This document shows positions 56,600-64,000 of a stretch of 64,000 nt of DNA, in pieces. The notes under the pieces were generated by a model. It ran no database searches and had not been told where the DNA came from. It was given only the letters and a program-made list of their open reading frames with translations. The stretch's first letter is position 1. Each line of letters opens with the position of its first letter. Position numbers and translations under genes: made by a program. The DNA is from Rhodocollybia butyracea (Eukaryota > Basidiomycota > Agaricomycetes > Agaricales > Omphalotaceae), in NCBI GenBank assembly GCA_015501585.1, contig JADNRY010000024.1, positions 1 through 64,000 on the forward strand, read 5' to 3'.

Positions 56600-59500
56600 T
56601 CATAGGGTACTAACATGGTGAGCATAGTAACCATTACTACCATTCTGCGCACTAAAACGTTCGTCCATCCCAAACTGGGGCGGAACGGTGGCAGCATGAG
56701 AGTGTAAATGGGAAGGTTGCTGGTAAGATGAACCAGGTAAGTCCATAACGAATGTTCCTGGGCTGTCAGTAACTTGACTAGAGCCAGACGAGTTGTGGTG
56801 TGTAAACGGTAAAGGAGAATCTGTCCGATAGGTCTCTCCTCGATAGTTCGCAGCACCACTGGGATCTGTCGAGCCAGGTCTCGACATCATCTGTCGCGCT
56901 TGTTGTAGATGATCCGACCCTGAAAGGTCAACGCTTACTCTAGATGCGCGACTCTCGCTTCTTTGCATTCCCATTCCAGGAAGGGGAAGCTGACTTCCTG
57001 CTGGACTTGAATGTACACTTCCTCCACCTCTACTTAGACTACTGGCTCGGCTGCTACTCGCGTACGGATGGTATACGCTTGTACCGGCGTTATCGCCAGA
57101 GTTACTTGCAGGCCTTCTTACAAAGCCGCCATCTGCGCCTCTCATCAAGCTAGGCGTCATACTACGATGTCTCCTCACCGGCCCACCCCCTGTGGACGAA
57201 TCAACACTCAAACCGCCCATGGATGCAGCAAACGAGGGCTCAAGCAGCATGCCCGGTGGGTACATGCTATTATGATCGAATCCAACTTTGTGTGAGGGAG
57301 CTGAGGCTGACGCCGAATTCAAAGTCGGAATCGGTAAACTAGCGGATCCTCCACTGTACGACACTGACGCGTCGTCGCCGCCATACCCATCAATACTGCT
57401 TCCGTTAGAGTGTCGCCCGAACGACGAGCGAGGTCTCGACCCAGAGCTCCATGAATTCCTGTTTGGACTCAAGGGTGGTACGGATATTGTACTGAAGGCG
57501 GGAGAAGCGCCGCGCATGGCCCACTGAGATTGCGCATCAAGCTGTGAATCAAGGGATTGGCGAGGAGAAGGAGAAGGAGCACGGAGATGACGCTCGGCAT
57601 TGAAAAGATGAGAGTCGAGTGAGGAATGATGGTGGGGATGGTGCACTACATATCCCGCTGGGTCGTAAAATCGTATGGGTTGCTGTTGCCGTTGTTGGCT
57701 ATACGCATCTGCATTTTGCGGTGGCTATCAAATTTATCATCAGCAAATTAACTTATAATTCGAGAATTAGATACTCACTTCTGTATTGTAATTTGATTCG
57801 CCAGTGTAATAACCTTCATCACCAGACCCGTTACGGACGTGCACGACCAAGCCTTCTTCATCGCCCTGCACATCCCTCACGTGTCCAGTAAGCTCAACCT
57901 CGCATAGTTCCATCGGTACATCCAGAGGCGCACCGGAGTTCGGTATTGAGGACTCATACGCATCGTAGCTGGTATCATAGTTGGTCTCAGAACCAACAAC
58001 AGAGCCAGATACACCAGTAGCCATTCCCATACCCATACCCAATCCCTCTGATCCGCCAAACATATTCAAACCCCTTGCAATATCAGGTTTCGGATGCTGC
58101 TGGGATTGACTTTGCATGTTGTTGTCTGCATCACTTCCTCCCTTCTCATCGGACCCTCCAGGTTGAGCATCGTCATCCATTTCAGAATTGAGCCACTCTC
58201 CAACGTTGACCCCCCACTCCATACCGCTCAACCCAAGGCTATCACCTTCGGAAGTCACCCGATTCGCAGATTCAACATCTCCGGAGTCTGATTCTGATTT
58301 TCCACCTCGACACACTCGCAAGTGTTGACCTAGGTTATCACTGCGAGAGAACCTCTTGCCACATCCTTCCTTAGTACAGACAAACGGCCGTTCCATGGTG
58401 TGCGTGCGTAGATGCCTTTTCAGATGTTCCATACGTTTGAAAAGCCTCCCACAAGAGAGTAAGGGACACGCGTATGCTTTGGTGGTCATCGGTGTCCCAG
58501 CTGGAGAGGTGCTGGGGATTGTAATCGGGTTTGGGAACGCAGCGGAGGCTTCAGCAGCAGTTGGCATAGAAGGCGCGGGGGACGAGTTGGATGTGGGGGG
58601 AGAGTTCCTTGGGCTTGGGTTTGCAGAGCTACGCGGGGGTGATCCAGCCATTGAACTTGGACCTACATAAGGGCTGGCGTTAGGAAGATCCTGTTGCGGT
58701 TGTACATAAGGTGATGGGCGTGTAGCGTCCATCATCTCATCCATGGTTCTGGCTCGGTTTGCGAAAGGTGGGGGAGGAGCAGCAGCGGTAGCCGCCATAC
58801 CTACTCCAGCGAATTTGCCTTCGAGCCATACAGGGACGCTAGTGGTATCTGGACATGCGTCAGTATATGTTAACAAAACTTCGAAAAAAAATGTAGGACT
58901 AACCGGTTCCGGCATAGCTATGCCTCTTCATGGCCCTAACTTCAGTAGGTGTAGGTCCGGCTGCATTGGGTAACTCGCCCCGGGCTTGCTGTATAAACAT
59001 ATCGGCAGCACTAACAGGCTCCTGCTTCACTCTCACGATGCCCGTATCGCTATTCATAGCGTATCCTTGAGCGTAAGCAACATCCAATCCATACCGGTTG
59101 AATTGTGTTGTTCCAGGTGGGCTTGAGCTAGGGTGATATCCGTAAGGGTTTCCACTGGGATACGAAGTGTATTGCTCGCCAGAAGGGGGGTAAGTATAGC
59201 GATCCACATGTGCCCCATTGATAGTTCGCATATCATACCTCCCCCTCACATCGTCTTCTGATCCATGCTGCGCCGCGGTTGTAGACGCTAAAGCAGTGGT
59301 CGATAAAGCAGATGGTCGGCTAGTTTTTTTCCTGCGTTGCTTGTAGGTAGGACTGCCTTCGAATAACGAGAACATGTTGAAAAAGGGAGAGTTGGAGTTA
59401 TTAACGGCTGGGGCGCCTACCCCCGATTTTCGCTTTCGAGTATTGAATCCTTCAACATCGGAAGCATCATCGCCGCTGACGTTGTCAGCATCGCTCATTG

Positions 59501-60592
59501 TTGCATCGCCATTTATGTCCTCGGAGCTGTAGCCGTTCTCGTCCAAGTCCCTGACGACACGTTCCAAATCGCCCTCTCCATCTTTACCCCCAGTGGCTTT
59601 GACGAATTGCTCATACAGAGAGCGTTTAAAAGCCCCATCATAAACAAAACTAAGAGCAGGTTCACCGACGACCTGAGTTGTCGATTCAAGCCCCATCCTG
59701 AGAATTAGAAGCGTTAAAAAACTATCGAAACAGAACAGATAGATAATCACTTTTCTCGTTTGAGATCTCTCTCAAGTGCATCCAAGAATAGACGATCATG
59801 GGGAACACTAAACCAGTAGAATACTTTTTGCTTCTTCTGAGTTCGGATACACTGGTACTTGAACAACAGATCGAGGAAAGGTGACTTCAAGATGGTGATA
59901 AGCAAGCACAGAACTGAGAACTAAGAACTTTGCACCGACCTTGGGCTCTTCCAAACTAGCATCCTGTCCAGGCTTTAGGTTTCGCAGATCACTGAAGACA
60001 CCTTCCTCAAACTTTTTCATGTTGCGAACGGGACGTCCGAAGGCTTCAAACCTAGAGATCCTCGAATTAGACAAAAGTTGGATATTCAATGAAAGGCGAC
60101 TAGCCTAAATACTAATGCCCTGACGATATCCGTCCCAGTAATATGATAGAGTCCATTCCAGAGTACACAAGTGACATACTCCTGAGTTGGAAGAAGAAAT
60201 CGATTGAGTGCCGGATGTGCGGGGACATGAGGAGCAGTGAGGCCGCCATTCATTCCCATGCCCATGTTGAGATAAGGATCTGACGATGAACTCGACGCAT
60301 TGGAGGCAGTAGTGTCCCAGCGACTGGGTGCAGTTGCTAGAAAGAACTTCAGCCTGTCGAGCTGGGCCAGCTTTTCCTCCTCTGCGGCGTTCAACGGTCT
60401 GGATAGACCAAGAGGAAGACCTGGCGTCTGGTCAATTATTGGGGACAAAGTGTCCTCAGATCTGTTGGATGAGGTCGCCGTATTCCATGATGGAAAGCTC
60501 CGATTTTCGCTAGGGCGAGCGGTATACTCATCATGTTCGTGGGCCCTCGGAAGAGAATTAAGCTGCAGAGGCTGTAGCTGGTTGCGAGACAT
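56600..60592 (-). CDS. STE12: Ste12 transcription factor with C-terminal zinc fingers
   Basis: Exons 60592-60105, 60051-59940, 59884-59751, 59697-58904, 58848-57779 and 57724-56600 give 1240 aa. The STE homeodomain-like DNA-binding region runs from about residue 60 to 245 ([76 protein letters not shown]). Two zinc fingers follow at about 637-689: C637, C642, H655, H659, then C667, C672, H685, C689, so the second is CCHC. Ste12 binds pheromone-response elements downstream of the mating/filamentation MAPK. Intron 1 must use a GC donor (TTTAG/GCTAGT) to keep the invariant [12 protein letters not shown] small further 3' exon beyond 56600 cannot be excluded. Confidence 0.93.
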
Positions 60593-62461
60593 GGTAATTA
60601 GGGATGATAACTAGGGTATTACGGTCAAGTGCGATATCTTTGCGGTTTGTTGTCGCTCGTCGGAAAATATAGTAGCAGTTGTCGTCGTCCAGCCTGGCCG
60701 GGACAATTTAATAAGCTCGTTTGGCGACGAATGTATGGTATACGTGGTGATGGAGGCTGAAAGCGGGCACAGACGAACAGAGAGCGAACAAAGAACAATG
60801 GAAAAGTTGATGAAAGACAGGTATGAAAAGAAGAGTATCAGTGATCCTATATGGCTGAAGGGCGGAAAGCACAAATGCAAAGGCGATGCTCCATAGCCCA
60901 AAAGGGACCAGCAAAGAATCCGGATGCCGGCCATCAAAGAAATCAAATTTGTAAGCCTCCTTGATTGGTCCGATACTCCGAATATCAAGGGTCCTGATGC
61001 AGTAGTACTGCCTTCCTCTTTTTCTTCCCCATTCCACGGTGCAGCACAAGCCACCATTGCTCAGTTCTTCGAGCTTCAAGTCTCCCTAAATCTTAAATTT
61101 AGCAAGCAATCAAAAGGAATATTCTAAGTCTTCAAGCCTATCTACTAGACGAAAGGATGCAGTCTCGAGCAGTCTTGCTGCATTATCAGGCACCGTGAGC
61201 CGCGCTAATTAAGCGGCTGAGCGGGCCACTTCGCGTTCTCCGGGCCATGAACCTCACATGTATACTGGCAGCTGTGCAGCTGTGGCAAAATACTTGAGCG
61301 AAGGTCACACGATTGGATAACAAGCAAGAACAGCCAAGAGCCTACTTGTTCTCCCAGTCAGCTCCCACCTAATGCACTGGTGACTGAAAACATAAACTCT
61401 CAATCTGATGGTGGCTTATCTTAAATATACGCTAACAGTGTTCCCCGTTGCAACCGTTCATCCGATGAAAATTGGTCAAGACTACGCTATTACAAAAATA
61501 TCTAGACGTGCGTAATTGCACATGATAATAATATCAAGGGGATGCAACCCAACTTGCTCACTAGACGCTCATTCTTGGACTGGGTCGATGATTTCGATTA
61601 ACATCAACACTTGCATAATTAGATTTTCTCTGGTAAGTATCTACATATGTTGAAGTCACTCGCATACGAAACATCTATGAAGATCAAAATTCTAACATGA
61701 CACGACACGAAAAGAGATGTCAAGTTCGGAGAGTTGGTGTCAAAAAGTAAGTAGAATGATATATCTACACATAATGTAGAATCCACTAAATACAATCCTC
61801 CCGAATATCGTTGAACACGTGTAGATCACTATGAACGAACAATTAATAAATGCCAATGGTCCCGGTATCTGTGTCTCGATCCTACCGAGCGCTCATGGAT
61901 CCTTGAGCTCGACCAGATCCCGGGCTTGTAGAAATTTACTTTTTTGTCGAAAGTAATAGCATATGCGGGGGGTGGTTGAATACTTTTGATACAGTTTGTT
62001 CAATCGAATTTCTCAGTGGCCAAGAGTCTCCAAGCAACTTTTTTTCAACAACTCAATTCTCGTAAGTATGTTCATCCCTCAAATCTATCCCATCTGTTCT
62101 TCAACTGTATTCTCTACAATTGGGGACTCAATGTCCAATGCAAAAATGACCCTCGCTAGCCCTCGCTGCACTAAATTTCTACCTTCGTGCCAAAGGAAAT
62201 ATGTATATCAGGCTTGGAATCGCTATGAGTATCTTATGTGCATATGCGTTATTAACTCCATAACAAGGAAGTTTTCAAAATTCGGTGTAAGTTCAAGTTA
62301 TGATCTGTTATGATGAATCCCGGCCTGACCTCAGATCATCGATTCAAAGTTGTGCTTGGTATTCAATACGTATCACCACTATCTTTCAAGTTCTAAGGAC
62401 TCACGCTTTGTGTTCATCATCGTCGACTCGGATCTTTGCAAGCAGAGATCGTAGGTTTCAA
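60593..62461. other. Upstream region of STE12 and spacer
   Basis: Probably holds the STE12 promoter and 5' UTR. The minus-strand ORFs at 60611-61079 lie there in two overlapping frames and look like chance ORFs or a leader peptide region. I did not find a clear TGAAACA pheromone element close to the start. Confidence 0.45.
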
Positions 62462-62943
62462 TTCAATTTTCAGGTCTACAAAACATAGAACCTCGTACTA
62501 TATTCTGTCTCGACCTGCCCCTGTTCCTCTGCATTTCCCTGTGTCATGCCTCGTCGTGGTTGAACGTTGATGAGTTACCAGAGTATGGCCCCCTCAACGT
62601 GCAGTCAAAAACTATCTGAAGCTTTGATAAGCAAGTTAGGGATTTTAAGAGGCGATTTCTTATCCGTCCTAGCCCCCACTGCCGCTCCATCAAGCTTCCT
62701 TTTCAGGAAAGAGATTCTACAGTTGCCTCTCCGTCGCAGTTCGGTCCTATTCTCATGGGATCTGCGATTAGCTGTTCCCAACCCCCTATGCCAGAATCAT
62801 TTGTAAAATCCATGGCAGGCATCGTCAGAACTATATCAGCGACGGGAGTTGTAACCTGGTTGATTTTCTCCAGCCCTCCGAGCTTGCCCATTTTCCGTCC
62901 CGGCCTGAGATCATTTGACCCGAACCTCCACGTTCTCCAGTGA
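62462..62943 (+). pseudogene. Possible degraded coding exon with one stop
   Basis: A reading frame runs from a likely acceptor (TTTTCAG at 62468-62474) to TGA 62941-62943 with a single in-frame TGA at 62617-62619. It reads IEPRTIFCLDLPLFLCISLC, WLNVDELPEYGPLNVQSKTI, then after the stop SFDKQVRDFKRRFLIRP and a hydrophobic segment GIVRTISATGVVTWLIF. I do not recognise it; it may be chance or a decayed gene. Confidence 0.2.
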
Positions 62944-64000
62944 GAAATTAGGCATAAGATCCCGCTCCGCTGTCTTGTGGAGATGTCCGGATCTAAGATA
63001 GTTAAACTTAGGCACTAAACCTCACTAAACTAGTTGTCGTACTAATCCCGATTGAACGGTACCGCAAATAGCGTACAGCATATAATCCAATTTTCTTGAT
63101 GCACTGGTACTAAGACACTGAGGACTGCATCTCAGACAATCACCATCGACACGTCACCAAGTTTTCACGCCGGTAATCTAGCCAAGAGCACGACAAGTAT
63201 CTGAGATGTTTTCACTCATCGACTGCATTATTCAATGCACTATGAGCATCCGAAGGAATTTGATGGAACATACAGGCTGGAGATTAGTATCCCATACATA
63301 CCACCGAGTCTAGAGCCTATCTATGAGGTCCGAGAAGGCAATACGTACTTGTTTATTAAGATAGATATATCTTTAATTTATGAGCAGAGTTTACTTATGA
63401 CAAGCTAATTCCGTATACAGCCTACGGACGGATCCGTATCGTTATGACCACCGCCTTGAGACACAAGGGCGTTGACGATATGTCAAAGTGCCCAGAAAAA
63501 GCCACAAGAAATTAATCCCAGGTAAGACGGATTGAACATACTGTAACCAAGTCGCAGCAGACTCCAAGGGTCAAGAGTCAGACTGCGACTTTTACGGAAA
63601 GTATGACTGATGGGAGGAGGAAAACCGGGGAGGCCGGTACTGCTGAAAACACGGTCAAATTATTGTGGGTGCTAGGTCGAATGAAAGAAACAGCCTCTCC
63701 CCTGGTTTCTAGACGGTATACTTACTTTCAGTATCTAGAGACCACAGAACTTGAGTCAGTTGAATACACAGTAGTACATATAAAGGACAGACCGTCACTG
63801 GAGCACTGATTCGAGTGGCCGGTGGGAAAAAGAAAAAGAAGATGGGAGAGTGCTACGAGTGTTGTTTTTGTAGATGAAAGGTAGGGGGGGGGGAGGGGGA
63901 GGGGAGGGGAGGTGTGACGAGGGGGTACGAGCAACTCCAACCTAGAACACCTCGTAGCACCTCGTCTCGTCTCAAATCTTCACCTTTTTTCCTGCACCAC
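62944..64000. other. Non-coding end of the window
   Basis: No supported gene. A purine-rich tract lies at 63832-63917 with a run of G-blocks at 63882-63912. Confidence 0.45.
63882..63912 (+). repeat. G-rich tract, possible G-quadruplex
   Basis: A run of ten G followed by AGGGGGAGGGGAGGGGAGG at 63884-63912. More than four runs of at least three G on one strand satisfy the simple G-quadruplex pattern. Confidence 0.7.

Noticed and set aside
60611..61079. Minus-strand ORFs of 123-148 codons upstream of STE12
   Set aside because: Two overlapping frames without family features in the likely STE12 leader; composition is not protein-like.
62978..63000. GGAGATGTCCGGATCTAAG resembling the hAT MITE end
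   Set aside because: It lacks the ACGAGT part of the terminus and has no partner end or duplication; a chance match is as likely.

Overview
The window reads as genomic DNA of a mushroom-forming basidiomycete (Agaricomycete). Genes are compact and carry many introns, nearly all 46-64 nt with GT..AG ends. The protein families fit a filamentous basidiomycete: Ste12 with C2H2 fingers, Mid1, a GH128 glucanase, a short A1 aspartic protease, Fmp46, and the recombinase-type retrotransposon family common in these fungi. Exon boundaries below were read by eye from splice sites, frame continuity and family conservation; there are no transcript data.

Left part (1-14.1 kb): two diverged tandem copies of a GFA/CENP-V type zinc enzyme (1-478, cut by the window edge, and 13484-14060, apparently intact) flank a mobile-element cluster. 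The core is a decayed tyrosine-recombinase retrotransposon of the Ngaro/PAT kind (2461-11057), recognised by split direct repeats A1 - genes - B1-A2-B2. Its Gag is interrupted by a composite hAT-like unit (3091-4898) with its own 8-bp target duplication. That unit carries an antisense copy of part of the recombinase gene, including an unspliced intron. The recombinase gene itself is interrupted by a 667-bp hAT-type MITE (9343-10009), also with a perfect 8-bp duplication. Further right lies an inverted-repeat element nested in another (11970-12996).

Middle part (14.7-31 kb): an APH-family kinase with one apparent frameshift, a 79-aa three-exon gene of unknown function, an intron-containing tRNA-Phe, a long Ser/Pro-rich disordered protein, a Rho-family GTPase, a 7SL/SINE-like sequence, and a secreted aspartic protease in 15 exons.

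Right part (31-61 kb): mostly conserved housekeeping and signalling genes. These are a single-pass membrane protein of unknown function, a secreted GH128 glucanase, a mitochondrial ABC1/UbiB kinase-like protein, Mid1, chaperonin subunit CCT3, a YCII-like protein, a CNNM/Mam3 protein, a rhodanese-domain protein, a broken F-box gene, Fmp46 and Ste12. Rho GTPase, Mid1 and Ste12 belong to wall-integrity, calcium and mating/MAPK signalling, while GH128 and the protease are secreted. I see no sign of a metabolic cluster. The last 3 kb are essentially non-coding. Three genes need GC-AG introns, and the CNNM gene contains a 12-nt microexon.
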